Below are positions 44,101-53,043 of a stretch of DNA of 64,000 nt, one piece after another. The notes under the pieces were generated by a model. The model searched no databases. It was not told the origin of the DNA and worked only from the letters and a program-made list of their open reading frames with translations. The translations under genes and the position numbers were made by a program. Each line of letters begins with the position of its first letter. The stretch's first letter is position 1. Location of the stretch: positions 2,322,501-2,386,500 of the forward strand of contig NZ_CP040106.1 in the NCBI RefSeq assembly GCF_005281475.1, in the 5' to 3' direction. This DNA comes from Echinicola rosea. Its GTDB lineage: Bacteria; Bacteroidota; Bacteroidia; Cytophagales; Cyclobacteriaceae.

Positions 44101-44880
44101 AATGATGAAATTGGCTTGCTGGTAAAGGAATACAATAACATGCTGTACAAACTTGAAGCCAGTAGAAAAGTCCTTGCACTGAATGAGAAGGAGTCTGCTT
44201 GGCGGGAAATGGCCAAACAAGTGGCGCATGAGATCAAAAATCCTCTTACGCCGATGAAACTTACCCTTCAGCATTTGTTGAGATTGCAGGCTGAAGGGCG
44301 GATCGACGACCCCGAAAAACTCAAAAAACCCATTTATAACCTGATCAATCAGGTGGATACGCTCAGCGATATTGCCACATCATTTTCTACTTTTGCAAAA
44401 ATGCCCTTGCCCAAAAATGAGCTTATGGATTTTTCACACGTAGTGGTCAGTGCCGTAGAGCTATTTAAAAACAATGAGCGAGGCAAGGTGGTGTTTTATG
44501 ATAAAGTACAAGGGAGGCTTCCCGTCATGGGGGACGATAAACTTTTTGGTCGGGTGATTTCTAACCTGATCATTAATGGTATCCAATCGGTGCCGGAAGA
44601 CAAGGCGGCCACAGTGACCGTCACCTTGACTACTGAAAAGGAATGGGCCAGATTGGAGGTGAAAGATAACGGAACGGGAATCCCTGAAGACCTTAGGGAG
44701 AAGATTTTTATTCCAAACTTTAGCACGAAAAGTGAAGGCTCAGGCTTAGGGCTTGCCATTGCCAAAAGAGGCGTGGAGACAGCAGGAGGAAATATTTGGT
44801 TTGAAACTAGTATGGGAGAGGGGACATCCTTCTTTTTGACGTTCCCTTTAGTAAAAGAAGCAAAGCCAAGTGTCCCATAA
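41152..44880 (+). CDS. Large NtrY-like sensor histidine kinase
   Basis: 1242 residues. An N-terminal helix and periplasmic domain (about 30-205) are followed by a block of about seven helices (205-470), a second sensor region (480-750) and two helices (about 755-815). A third extracytoplasmic segment and a final helix (VFSTIINIFVAIFIVFLIVSYFV) lead into a HAMP linker. The kinase core has the H-box REMAKQVAHEIKNPLTPMKL, the N-box NLIINGIQSVPE, DNGTGIPEDLREKIF and GSGLGLAIAKR. It autophosphorylates on the H-box histidine. No response regulator is adjacent. The multi-helix sensor module is unusual in size. The gene is 12 bp upstream of the giant outer-membrane protein gene. Confidence 0.9.
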   Translation: MLKKRRLIIVFGIMLMAIVLAINFFSGSPDVSKVGLEQIEATTQNVAEEFDEDFIQLLMNYRPEKQISFSTLNFDSKHPFYLYSEKGQLLYWSSISMIPEFQDIDTGASFKPYQLLDNAKGTYFSRVRSINRNNKQYWLVQVYSLYDKVEIDNQYLHAGYNNEVFGNDRFILSSEPRGEYDKVTGKKGEYFFSVSLRTGYAPVGHKSSTALLLFFFSLTGLVFILGGDFVARLWSHGKRKLALLYTISILVSVRAIMLVFHFPQDYFEVPLFDATYYASSMLNPSLGDLLLNVVFAAIVLAMLISMLGRREVIVAFARIRKRYYQWVFYLVAYLLSGFFLFLFFKLFTNISNNSQWSLNILDIPTFDYFKALSILILFLGGAGYLMFTLMSLNLVFYKARAKKAYALKVLIGLSVPVFAITAWVDFIYLIVYLAHLILLVAIISFELYDNVLKLQLNTFLTFFFGCLVGAVITGAASYQDYGKREIHEKERLANQVLREKDVMAEFLLSDVMQRVKEDLFIKNRMTNPSLSKEPVEQKIRKIYISNYFDQYELNIMIFNPSGEDILNRNNEQSLDDFRYRYMNSDYATSVRNLYFVKTGEGLEGNKFYGFMPMVKGGDFIGTIVIELVQQRIKSTSVFPKLLLDKKYIDDVYDSNLDYALFRDSVLQYSVGVYNYRNPDVVELLENNGLYKGGVSRDGYHHYGVRNGSSTLIVSSPIYPYNYILADVSFFFISYIACTLFFIIIYALLNGLNKVRFNYATRLQFYLNFAFFVPMLVISAISIGLLSKSYLEDLHRQYFEKANIIRNNLFQYLEQETKGVMDRDEFLAEVYRLANTTATDINVFSSEGKLMATSQPNIIEKKVLTRHLNPEAYAEIIEAQNNQVILDEQVGSLKYKTVYISLREMKRQSTLGIISIPFFESEDELNVLIVDVFSTIINIFVAIFIVFLIVSYFVSKQLTDPFKLLTQKLKVTNLEDNEPMYWPTNDEIGLLVKEYNNMLYKLEASRKVLALNEKESAWREMAKQVAHEIKNPLTPMKLTLQHLLRLQAEGRIDDPEKLKKPIYNLINQVDTLSDIATSFSTFAKMPLPKNELMDFSHVVVSAVELFKNNERGKVVFYDKVQGRLPVMGDDKLFGRVISNLIINGIQSVPEDKAATVTVTLTTEKEWARLEVKDNGTGIPEDLREKIFIPNFSTKSEGSGLGLAIAKRGVETAGGNIWFETSMGEGTSFFLTFPLVKEAKPSVP

Positions 44881-44892
44881 GCGGTAAGGAGT

Positions 44893-47800
44893 ATGAAGTG
44901 GAGTGGGAGTGTATTCGTGCCGATAATTTTCAAGCTTTTGGTCATCTTCGTGGGGCTCATATGGTGTGTGCCTGCTCTTGGCCAAAGTAGCCTGTGCAAA
45001 TGGCTGGAAACAGCCCCGTTAGCTGATTCTGTCCATGTCAAATTGGACTCGCTTACGGTGGAGGAAAGGTCGATTTCCATTTCAGGAGAGCAGGATTATC
45101 CATGGTCATATCATTCCGATTCTGGCTTTCTCACCATTTACCGTGGAGAAGAGCCTTTTCCAGATTCGTTGAAAGTTTGTTATCGGCGCTTTCCCTATGC
45201 CCTGAACAAGACCTTTTCTCATAGGACGCTCGAAGCAAATTATGATTCCATGGCGTACTTTAAGAAGGTAAAAGACGTAGAAGCAGAAGTATATGATTTC
45301 CGTGAAGAGATTTTTCCGTCAGGAAAGTTGAACAAATCAGGGAGCTTAACACGGGGGATCTCTTTTGGTAATACCCAAAATGTCTTTGTCAATTCAGCCT
45401 TAAACCTCCAGATGGATGGGCAGCTCACGGATGATCTCTTCATCCGTGCAAGCATTACGGATCAAAATGTCCCTTTTCAGCCCCAAGGAAACACCCAGCA
45501 GGTACAGGATTTTGACAACGTCCTGATAGAACTTTACAACGACAATTTTAGCCTTCAAGCGGGAGATGTAGTCTTTCGCCAGCGGCAATCAACGTTTCTG
45601 AGGTATTATAAAAATGTTCAGGGACTTCAGCTGACCACTGATTATAGTGTCAATGAAAAATGGAAGGCATCCACTCAGGTGGGAGCGTCCATCGCCAAAG
45701 GTAAATTCAATTCCGTGCAACTGGATATTCAGGAGGGAGTCTTAGGGCCGTATCGAATACCAGGGCCTGAAAATGAACGCTTCATTATTGTAATGGCCAA
45801 TTCCGAACGGGTGTTTTTGGACGGCAAGCCGCTAAAAAGAGGGTTTAACCACGACTATATCATTGATTATAATCAAGGCCAGATCACCTTTACCACCAAT
45901 GTACTGATCACACAGTACTCTCGCGTGAGGATAGATTATGAGTATTCAGAACGGAATTTTTCCAGGTCGATCCTAACAGCCAACCATGTCCAAGAGAGCG
46001 AGAAGGCTACCTTTTACGTGAATTATTACAAAGAGCAGGATAACCGCAATCGACCATTGTTTGAGGAATATACTGAAGAAGATAAGCTGCTATTGGCAGC
46101 AGTAGGAGATGATACCAATGCCGCGGCAGTCCCCCGGGTAGATAGCGTGGCCTTTGATCCACAACGGATTTTGTATAGAAAAGTGACAGCAGGTAATGGA
46201 ACTGGGGCATCCAACCATTATTATGAATATTCGACAGATCCAGCCGAGGCGAATTTTGATGTGATCTTTTCGGAAGTGGGGGCGGGGAGGGGAAACTATC
46301 GGCGACAGCGTCAGCTTGCCAATGGTTTTGTCTATGAGTATGTTCCTCCCGTAAATGGACAAATGCAGGGAGATTATACCCTATATTCCATTCTGCCTGC
46401 TCCCAATAAAAAACAAATGATGACGGCTGGTGGAGAGGTGAAAGTGGGGGCATATGAGAAAATTTATGGAGAAGGAGCGCTGTCCAATCACGATGTAAAT
46501 CTGTTTTCTGATTTGGGCAATCAGGATGACAAGGGGTATGGACTGAAAGGTGGGGTGGTTTCTGAAGGACGTCCCCTGGGCTGGCTAAAAGGCTACCAAT
46601 TGGAGGCAGCGACAGAACTGGAATACAATTCTGTGAATTTTCAATTTATCGACCGGCAACGGTACATCGAATTTGATCGTGACTGGGGGATTTCGCAAGA
46701 AAATCTAGCGGTAAATACCAGTGAAAAGCTGATCATGGCAAAGGCAGGGATTCGGAAAGATGCTGCCAATGAGCTGGCCTATCAGCTCAACTATCGAAAA
46801 CGCGGCGCCCAATTGGAAGGGACGCAGCAACGGGCTAAATATTACCAACAAATCGATGAAAAATGGTTTGCCAGACAAGACCTATTCCTTCTTCAAAGCG
46901 AAATGCCTACCATGACCTCCGACTGGGTACGCTATGATGCAGAAGTCTTTTATCGATCTAAAATCCTGGTTCCTGGCTATCAATTCAATGTGGATCGTAA
47001 TCGAAATTTGGACAGTGAACAGGATTCTGTAATCAGTAGCGCCATGAATTTCCTTTCGCACAAATTCTATGTGCGGTCAAATGACACCTTGCCTTATAGC
47101 TTTTTTGCAGATGTCAGCTGGAGGGAGGATCGTTTTCCAGTGGAGGGCAGCATGGTTCCCGACACCAAAGCCTTTACCACCAATTATGGGTTGCAGAAGC
47201 GATTTGGAGCACATGATGTAAAGGGTACGCTGACCTATAGGCGGTTATACCAGCTAAGAGGCAGTGAATCACGGGAAAGCACGGTGATGGGACGGCTGGA
47301 TTATGTCAGTGCTTTATTGGACAATAATCTCCGGAATGAACTAAGCTATGCCATTGGCAATGGGCGGGAGCTGAGGCGGGAGTTTGTTTACCTTCCGGTG
47401 CCAACTGGAGAAGGCACGCATACCTGGCGGGATGATAATGAGGATGGAGTACAGCAGCTTAGCGAGTTTTACTTAGCCATCAACCCAGAAGAGAAAAACT
47501 ATATCAGGATGTTTACCCCGACCGACGACTATATCCAGGCCTATACCACCCTGTTCAACTACAGGTTAAATGCGCAATTCCCAGATCAATGGCGCAAGGA
47601 AGAAGGAGTAAAACGAGTGTTGAGTAAATTCTCGAATACGACGAGCTGGAATGTGGAAAAGAAGATTACCGCTGGGGATTTTTGGATGAGGATAAGTCCG
47701 TTAGCCAGTGCGGTGGTACCTGAAGATTTGGCGTCACTGAGGGAAGTGTTTCGATCCACATTGTTTTTTAACCGCACTTCATCGTCTTATGGTGCTGACT

Positions 47801-48390
47801 TGGGGGTGTTTAAAAGCAGTAATAAGCAATTGCTGACCGGTGGTTTTGAAGATATCAAACAGGAAGACTGGCGAATGAATTTCAGGATGAACTTTAACCG
47901 CTTGGTTAATCTCCGGATAAAGGCCAATCTGGGACAAAATGTAGCTCTTTCCGATTATTTGGAAAACAGAAATTACCATGTGGACCAGATGTCCACAGGC
48001 CCTGAATTGTCTTGGCAGCCATCGCCCATTTTCAGGACTTCTTTCCAATATAATTTTACCCATAAGGAGAATGCCGAAAATATGGAATTTGAGGAGATGG
48101 CTTCTTTACATGAAGTAGCCGCAGAAATCCGATATGCCAAAGCCATCAAGACGACGGTAAATGCCTTAGTCAAATATACCCAGATAGACTATAATGGACA
48201 GCCAAACTCTCCCGTAGGATACGAAATGCTGGAAGCACTTACGGTGGGGAGCAATGTTTCCTGGAGCATCAATTGGATACAGAAAATTGGAGAAGGATTA
48301 CAGATGAACCTGACCTATGAGGGGAGGGATTCAGAAGGGTTGGATCGATTGGTGCATACCGGCAGGATGCAAGTATCGGCGTTATTTTAA
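44893..48390 (+). CDS. Giant outer-membrane protein of unknown function
   Basis: 1165 residues with a signal peptide ending near VPALGQ (about residue 31). The N-terminal 150 residues look like a periplasmic or surface domain. From about residue 160 onwards there are alternating beta strands and long loops, for example GSLTRGISFGNTQNVFVNSALNLQMDG and RVRIDYEYSERNFSRSIL. The chain ends in VSALF with a C-terminal Phe, as in outer-membrane barrels. I do not know a function. Co-transcription with the upstream histidine kinase (12-bp gap) suggests that the two respond to the same envelope condition. Confidence 0.8.
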   Translation: MKWSGSVFVPIIFKLLVIFVGLIWCVPALGQSSLCKWLETAPLADSVHVKLDSLTVEERSISISGEQDYPWSYHSDSGFLTIYRGEEPFPDSLKVCYRRFPYALNKTFSHRTLEANYDSMAYFKKVKDVEAEVYDFREEIFPSGKLNKSGSLTRGISFGNTQNVFVNSALNLQMDGQLTDDLFIRASITDQNVPFQPQGNTQQVQDFDNVLIELYNDNFSLQAGDVVFRQRQSTFLRYYKNVQGLQLTTDYSVNEKWKASTQVGASIAKGKFNSVQLDIQEGVLGPYRIPGPENERFIIVMANSERVFLDGKPLKRGFNHDYIIDYNQGQITFTTNVLITQYSRVRIDYEYSERNFSRSILTANHVQESEKATFYVNYYKEQDNRNRPLFEEYTEEDKLLLAAVGDDTNAAAVPRVDSVAFDPQRILYRKVTAGNGTGASNHYYEYSTDPAEANFDVIFSEVGAGRGNYRRQRQLANGFVYEYVPPVNGQMQGDYTLYSILPAPNKKQMMTAGGEVKVGAYEKIYGEGALSNHDVNLFSDLGNQDDKGYGLKGGVVSEGRPLGWLKGYQLEAATELEYNSVNFQFIDRQRYIEFDRDWGISQENLAVNTSEKLIMAKAGIRKDAANELAYQLNYRKRGAQLEGTQQRAKYYQQIDEKWFARQDLFLLQSEMPTMTSDWVRYDAEVFYRSKILVPGYQFNVDRNRNLDSEQDSVISSAMNFLSHKFYVRSNDTLPYSFFADVSWREDRFPVEGSMVPDTKAFTTNYGLQKRFGAHDVKGTLTYRRLYQLRGSESRESTVMGRLDYVSALLDNNLRNELSYAIGNGRELRREFVYLPVPTGEGTHTWRDDNEDGVQQLSEFYLAINPEEKNYIRMFTPTDDYIQAYTTLFNYRLNAQFPDQWRKEEGVKRVLSKFSNTTSWNVEKKITAGDFWMRISPLASAVVPEDLASLREVFRSTLFFNRTSSSYGADLGVFKSSNKQLLTGGFEDIKQEDWRMNFRMNFNRLVNLRIKANLGQNVALSDYLENRNYHVDQMSTGPELSWQPSPIFRTSFQYNFTHKENAENMEFEEMASLHEVAAEIRYAKAIKTTVNALVKYTQIDYNGQPNSPVGYEMLEALTVGSNVSWSINWIQKIGEGLQMNLTYEGRDSEGLDRLVHTGRMQVSALF

Positions 48391-48434
48391 ATGCCTAGAA
48401 ATACCAGGGATTATTATCTGAAGTCACCTGCTGG

Positions 48435-49832
48435 TCATTTAAGGTTCTCTTCTAAGAATCGATATATTAGGCGCAAGTCTTGCGTTCTTTTGGGTACAGA
48501 GTGTCCGCATCCGTAGTCTTTCAGGATAAAATGTGGGATGTGTAGGCTGTCCAGTTTTTGCGTTAGCACGGTGGTTTGATCTGCGTAGTAGGGGGCATCA
48601 CTGGTGTTGTAAAAAAGGAAAACAGGAGGAGTAGCAGAGGATTTTATCAAATAGGCGGCACCCATGGTTTTCCATTTTTCTCGGTTTTCAGCCAAATTTC
48701 CCCATGCCCAAGGACAGCGGCTTTCAAGGGTTTCGTCACCATCATTTTGATGCCTATAAATTTGAGTATAGTCAAAAACACCCGGTCCGAGTACCGCGGC
48801 CTGTACAGCATCAGAGATTTCCCGATACCACCCGGCATTTTCGAAAGCCGGAACAAGGCGGTCACCTATGGCCAATGCCCCAGCAGTGGATCCGCGGGAG
48901 AATCCATAAATGCCTATTTTTCCCGAAAGCCCTAACTCGGTCCCTTTTGCTCTTAACGTGCGAATGGCAGCTTTCACTTTTTGGGCGGCATCTGGATTGG
49001 TTTGGTAGGATTTGTAGGTCTCATTTTTCCCATTGCTGGGTTGACCACTTCCCCAAGGGCAGTATTTTGGGTGATCGGCTATGGCCCAGGCCATTCCTGC
49101 GGCGGGTGCTCCTTCCAAAATACTGTCGTCAAATCCCGCAAAAGTATAGGGTAGAAAGGTGCGCTTGTTGTGGTTGGCGGCGGTGAGGACGCCTTTTTCT
49201 TCATCAAATGTAGCGAAGCTATTGCTGTATGAAAAAGAAAGAATAGTGGGGACTGGGCCGTTGGGATTGGCTGGATAGATGATATCCATGCGCAAGCTGT
49301 CACCATCGGTATATTGTTCTGGGTAATTGTACACACTGGGATCATCTTTGAAATAAGCTACATTTCTATCTATCCTATAGCCATCAAAGAGTACGTATGA
49401 TTGCATAATAGAGCAGTCTGCCAATCCACAAAAATCACTTGCTGCCAAAGCATCGTTGATGGCGATGATATCTTTATTGATATGGGGAGACCTGGCCTTG
49501 CTATGGCTGTTATAGTCTAGCGTTACCACTCGGTAGCCTTGCTCCAACAACCATGTTACATCCTCTTTGGTGGTATTGCTACCGGTCTTCTCAAAACCTG
49601 GATTTATAAGATAAACAATGGTAAGGAAATTGCCATCAGAATCTTTCAGCGGAAAAGCAGGATGTTGAATGGTGAAGTTTATTGGGGAATTTAGCGTTTG
49701 GCTCACCCATTGTCCGGCTTGGCGACAAGAAGCCTGCTGTGTTTTCAGAAAGCAAACAAACGTAAAGGCAATTTGAAGGAAATATCTTAAAGGTATAATG
49801 GGCACTGGCGAATGGTGTTTGTTGATGGACAA
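48435..49832 (-). CDS. Exported alpha/beta-hydrolase-fold protein
   Basis: 465 residues. The N-terminal hydrophobic stretch (IPLRYFLQIAFTFVCFLKTQQASC) may be a signal or lipoprotein leader. The hydrolase core has a nucleophile elbow GIYGFSRGSTAGAL (G-x-S-x-G type), a later acidic residue in YNTSDAPYYADQT, and the His in YGCGHSVPK, making a complete Ser-Asp-His triad. The substrate is unknown; the family includes esterases and peptidases of polysaccharide-degrading bacteria. It ends 1 bp from the start of the next minus-strand coding region, so the pair is probably co-transcribed, with 49834-50757 first. Confidence 0.82.
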   Translation of the reverse strand: MSINKHHSPVPIIPLRYFLQIAFTFVCFLKTQQASCRQAGQWVSQTLNSPINFTIQHPAFPLKDSDGNFLTIVYLINPGFEKTGSNTTKEDVTWLLEQGYRVVTLDYNSHSKARSPHINKDIIAINDALAASDFCGLADCSIMQSYVLFDGYRIDRNVAYFKDDPSVYNYPEQYTDGDSLRMDIIYPANPNGPVPTILSFSYSNSFATFDEEKGVLTAANHNKRTFLPYTFAGFDDSILEGAPAAGMAWAIADHPKYCPWGSGQPSNGKNETYKSYQTNPDAAQKVKAAIRTLRAKGTELGLSGKIGIYGFSRGSTAGALAIGDRLVPAFENAGWYREISDAVQAAVLGPGVFDYTQIYRHQNDGDETLESRCPWAWGNLAENREKWKTMGAAYLIKSSATPPVFLFYNTSDAPYYADQTTVLTQKLDSLHIPHFILKDYGCGHSVPKRTQDLRLIYRFLEENLK

Positions 49833-49833
49833 T

Positions 49834-50757
49834 TTATTGATAAATCCTGTTTAAACCATCCAGTTCACCGTCGAAGACGATGAATTTTTCACCTGTCCTG
49901 AAGTGGTTTTCCTGTTGATATGCGGCTAGCGGAATCCAAAAAACCTCATGATGGGGCTGTTGGATTTCATTGAAGGTCTTCTGAGGTAGTGTATGAAAGG
50001 CCAGGTTATAAAGCCCATGAGGGAGCAATCCGAGTATTTTCAGGAAAGGATTGTGAAATTCATGGACCCAGGTGGCCCTTTTATAGCCAGTACAAATTTC
50101 TGCCAGTTCCTTGGACATTCCTTTTGTGTCTTTTTGGATGAGCGCCAATAAATACCGGATAAGTGAACGGTCAAATTTGCCCACTTTTTGGGTAAGGTAT
50201 TTTTCGGCCTTTCCAGTACTTTCATCAAGCCATTTTGGATCTTGGTGGATAAGGGAAATCAGGAGATTGGCACAGGTGATGGAAAATTTATGGCCGTTTT
50301 TGGTCAATCCTGCCCCCTGCGGAAACATTTTTAGCACCAGCGCTAGGTCATTTCCGGCATAACTTTCTATTACCTGATTGAAATAGATGCAATGATCCGT
50401 CCCAGAGGCAAGCAGCCGATGGCGATAAAAGGATAGCCTGTTGTAGCTGTAAAGTGCATCGTTTAGCAGCTTTGGGTTGTTTTTATAAAAGGCATCATGG
50501 ATCCCGATATTTAATAAGGCTTCGATATCTGAAGGTGATATTATTCTAAAGTAGCCATCAGTACGATCCAGCTTGCTCAAATGTTCAGGCACCTGCTCCT
50601 GGGCTAGAATTTCGTCCAATTTCCGGGCACGTTTCCGGAAACGCACTAAGCACTCTTCTACAGATTTCACATCCAGTGAAGCATATAGCTTATCCAACAG
50701 TTTTTTGTCGATTTTGGGGTTGGTAGGCATAATTAAAAAACTTGGTATATCGTTCAA
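49834..50757 (-). CDS. Uncharacterised helical protein upstream of the hydrolase
   Basis: 307 residues, or 298 if the second Met (50730, PTNPKIDKKLL) is used. No signal peptide or membrane segment. It looks mostly helical, with a conserved-looking middle (AGNDLALVLKMFPQGAGLTKNGH) and a C-terminal segment LGLLPHGLYNLAFHTLPQ. I cannot name a family. A loose resemblance to Imm49-type immunity proteins was considered, but it rests on general pattern only and no toxin gene is near. It is likely in an operon with the alpha/beta hydrolase. Confidence 0.65.
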   Translation of the reverse strand: MNDIPSFLIMPTNPKIDKKLLDKLYASLDVKSVEECLVRFRKRARKLDEILAQEQVPEHLSKLDRTDGYFRIISPSDIEALLNIGIHDAFYKNNPKLLNDALYSYNRLSFYRHRLLASGTDHCIYFNQVIESYAGNDLALVLKMFPQGAGLTKNGHKFSITCANLLISLIHQDPKWLDESTGKAEKYLTQKVGKFDRSLIRYLLALIQKDTKGMSKELAEICTGYKRATWVHEFHNPFLKILGLLPHGLYNLAFHTLPQKTFNEIQQPHHEVFWIPLAAYQQENHFRTGEKFIVFDGELDGLNRIYQ

Positions 50758-50913
50758 ATATAGTTGTTATCCTCCCTCATCCAACAAAAGTCGGGATATA
50801 GTCCTCAGTCGGGAACTGATTGGTTAGTTAAAAAAATAGCCAAAGATGGTTATTGATGATAAAAATTTTTAATTTAAGCTTTTGATAATTAATAACCCAT
50901 TACCTTAAACACT

Positions 50914-52056
50914 ATGAGGAAAATATTTACCCTATTGTTTGCGGTCAGCGTGCTGGTGAGTTGTTCAGGCAACAAGCAACGGCAAGAGACCGAAATGCAA
51001 GAAGTCAAAAAGAGTAAAATACCTGTTCACGCTTGGCTGGGCGGCTATAATGACAAGTCGGAGTCTGAAATTCGTGAGGGATTCACCAAGTTCAAGGAAC
51101 ACGGTATTGATGCCTTGATGTACAATGGTGGCCATAATCCCGAAGATTATAAGAAAATAGGCAGGATCGCCAAGGAGGTGGGGCTGGGCTTTCACGCTTG
51201 GATTCCTACCATGGTACAGCATAAGACCGATGAACTCAAGGCGGAGTGGTATGCCGTTAACCGCAATGGAGAATCAGCCCTCGAAAAGCCTGCATATGTG
51301 CCTCATTATACCTTTCTGTGTCCGAGCAAGGCAGGTACCTACCAGTTTTTGGAAAATATGTATTCCAATGTGGCCAGAGTGGAGGAAGTAGATGCCATTC
51401 ACTTGGATTATATCCGGTTTCCTGATGTGATCCTTGCGAGAGGGCTGTGGGACAAGTACGGCCTAACGATGAACAAAGAACACCCTCAGTTTGATTATTG
51501 CTATTGTGATCAGTGCACTGGTGATTTCAAAGAAAAAACAGGAATCGATATTAAGGAAGCAGAGGACCCCACGCAAGTGCAAGAATGGAAGCAGTTCCGC
51601 TATGACCTCATTACCAGCATCGTCAACAGGCTCTCAGAGAAGGTGCACGAACAAGGCAAAGAGATCAATGCGGCCGTATTCCCGGGGCCGTCCACTGCGA
51701 TGAAGCTGGTGCGACAGGAATGGAACAAGTGGAACCTGGACGCAGTCTTTCCGATGAACTATAATGATTTTTACCTAGAAGGTACAGATTGGATCGGTGA
51801 GGTGGTCAAAGAAGAAGTGACCAGTGTAAATGGCGAGCGTCCGATTTTTAGCGGCTTGTTTATTTGTCCAGATCCAGAAAAGAAAGCGGAAATCGAAGAT
51901 CCAGAAGGTCACGGGCTGCTACCAAGTGAGCTGGGTGCTGCCATCCGCCAGTCCATGGAAAATGGAGCTACTGGAATTTGTCTGTTCACGCCCGGAAGAA
52001 TGATAGAAGAGCATTGGATGGAGTTGGAAAAAGCGATTTACCCAAGTGGTAAGTAG
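50914..52056 (+). CDS. GH10-like / DUF187-type TIM-barrel lipoprotein
   Basis: 380 residues. A lipoprotein signal (FAVSVLVSCSGNK) is followed by a TIM-barrel-like domain: HAWLGGYNDKSE, GIDALMYNGGH, LGFHAWIPTM, AIHLDYIRFPD, INAAVFPGPSTAMKLVRQEW, LDAVFPMNYNDFY and a closing GATGICLFTPGRM. This order of strands fits the glycosyl-hydrolase-like family of uncharacterised bacterial proteins (YngK/FenI-like). The HLDYIRFPD segment is the likely active-site strand. It is probably tethered to the membrane facing the periplasm or surface. The substrate is unknown. It is monocistronic, with a strong terminator 48 bp downstream. Confidence 0.78.
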   Translation: MRKIFTLLFAVSVLVSCSGNKQRQETEMQEVKKSKIPVHAWLGGYNDKSESEIREGFTKFKEHGIDALMYNGGHNPEDYKKIGRIAKEVGLGFHAWIPTMVQHKTDELKAEWYAVNRNGESALEKPAYVPHYTFLCPSKAGTYQFLENMYSNVARVEEVDAIHLDYIRFPDVILARGLWDKYGLTMNKEHPQFDYCYCDQCTGDFKEKTGIDIKEAEDPTQVQEWKQFRYDLITSIVNRLSEKVHEQGKEINAAVFPGPSTAMKLVRQEWNKWNLDAVFPMNYNDFYLEGTDWIGEVVKEEVTSVNGERPIFSGLFICPDPEKKAEIEDPEGHGLLPSELGAAIRQSMENGATGICLFTPGRMIEEHWMELEKAIYPSGK

Positions 52057-52103
52057 TTGATATTTTGTACTAGGTATAGGGTATCTAGAATGATCAAATC
52101 AAT

Positions 52104-52147
52104 AAAAAGCCATCCAGCGCATAGCTTCAGCGCCGGATGGCTTTTTG
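52104..52147 (+). terminator. Terminator after the GH10-like lipoprotein
   Basis: AAAAAGCCATCC and GGATGGCTTTTT form the stem, with an 18-base loop that itself contains GCGC...GCGC. Confidence 0.88.
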
Positions 52148-52186
52148 AATTTATTGTTGTTTGAATTACGGTTGATTACCTGGTTA

Positions 52187-52240
52187 TGCCGGGGCTCCGC
52201 CCCGGTATTTAGTAGCCTTGAGTCTCTGACTCAAGTAAGT
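52187..52240 (+). repeat. Partial family-B intergenic repeat
   Basis: GCCGGGGCTCCGCCCCGG is followed by TTGAGTCTCTGACTCAA, matching the core of the repeat at 18430-18541 but with a shortened spacer. Confidence 0.6.
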
Positions 52241-52339
52241 CAATAGCAGTGTCATGACCCCACTCCTGTGATCCTATTATAAAGTAGGCTGGACAATGGG
52301 GGGGCAGCCAGGTTGTTATGCAAAAAGGAAGTGGATCTG

Positions 52340-52720
52340 CTAAAATTTCTCCAAATTCAAGCTATGGGCGGTGACGGTGATCCAGTATTCCGGGCCTATC
52401 AGCACTTTACTTGGATAGGAAATAAAACAATGGGCTATGGTGTCGGTCAAATTCTCTTTCCTTACTACACAAGCCACGATAAACCCTTCTCCATTACTCC
52501 CATTGAACCTTGGTTTCCACTTGAAGCTGGTGGCAGAACCGTCTTCTGACAGGTGGAAAGTCGTCGAATCAGTCGTGTGAGCATAACCCGTGGTGATGCC
52601 GCAGAGCTGTGCTCCACCAATGTCATTTTTCTAATGGAATGCTAATGTGGGCTTCCTGTCTTCATTGTTTGAAGTACAGGAAAAGGAAAGAATTATTAAT
52701 GAAATAACGATCAGTTTCAT
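52340..52720 (-). pseudogene. Possible lipoprotein gene with an in-frame stop codon
   Basis: From ATG 52720 the minus strand reads a good lipoprotein signal (KLIVISLIILSFSCTSNNED), then ...PTLAFH and a TAG at 52633-52631. The same frame then continues for about 96 codons (KNDIGGAQLCGITTGYAH...GEGFIVACVVRKENL...) to a stop at 52340. This suggests a small lipoprotein of about 126 residues broken by one nonsense mutation. The downstream part has no family I recognise, so it could also be chance open frame. The plus-strand frame 52313-52549 on top of it is less convincing. Confidence 0.45.
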
Positions 52721-53043
52721 TTTTTTTAATTTACCTATCAATAAAATATATCAAATTTTGCCTCTTACTTCATCTACTCCGGTTTAGCAGATAAAGCAAT
52801 GCCTATTTGCTTGCCCTGTTCAGTACCTACGGCACTGAAGAGATGCATTATCCGCCTTCTGTTACCAAGCTAATGCACCTAACGGAGCATCCCTGCTGAT
52901 TCTTCTGCCGGCTAACCTGAGTTCGATATCATTAAATAAGTATGATATCAAATCTCCGAAAAAAAGCAGGACAAGCAAGCGACGGGGATAAAATAGGCTT
53001 TGGTGCCGATAAAGGTTGTTTTATACTATTTTAGGGTGTCTTT

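Larger units (their letters stand above)
52148..53043. other. 896-bp low-gene region: repeat fragment and a decayed lipoprotein gene
   Basis: It holds a partial family-B repeat (52187-52240) and the interrupted lipoprotein frame (52340-52720). The rest, 52740-53040, shows no gene or clear structure. Confidence 0.6.

Noticed and set aside
49834..50757. Possible Imm49-type immunity protein, implying a toxin-immunity pair
   Set aside because: The resemblance is only of general helical pattern, and no toxin or secretion gene lies nearby.
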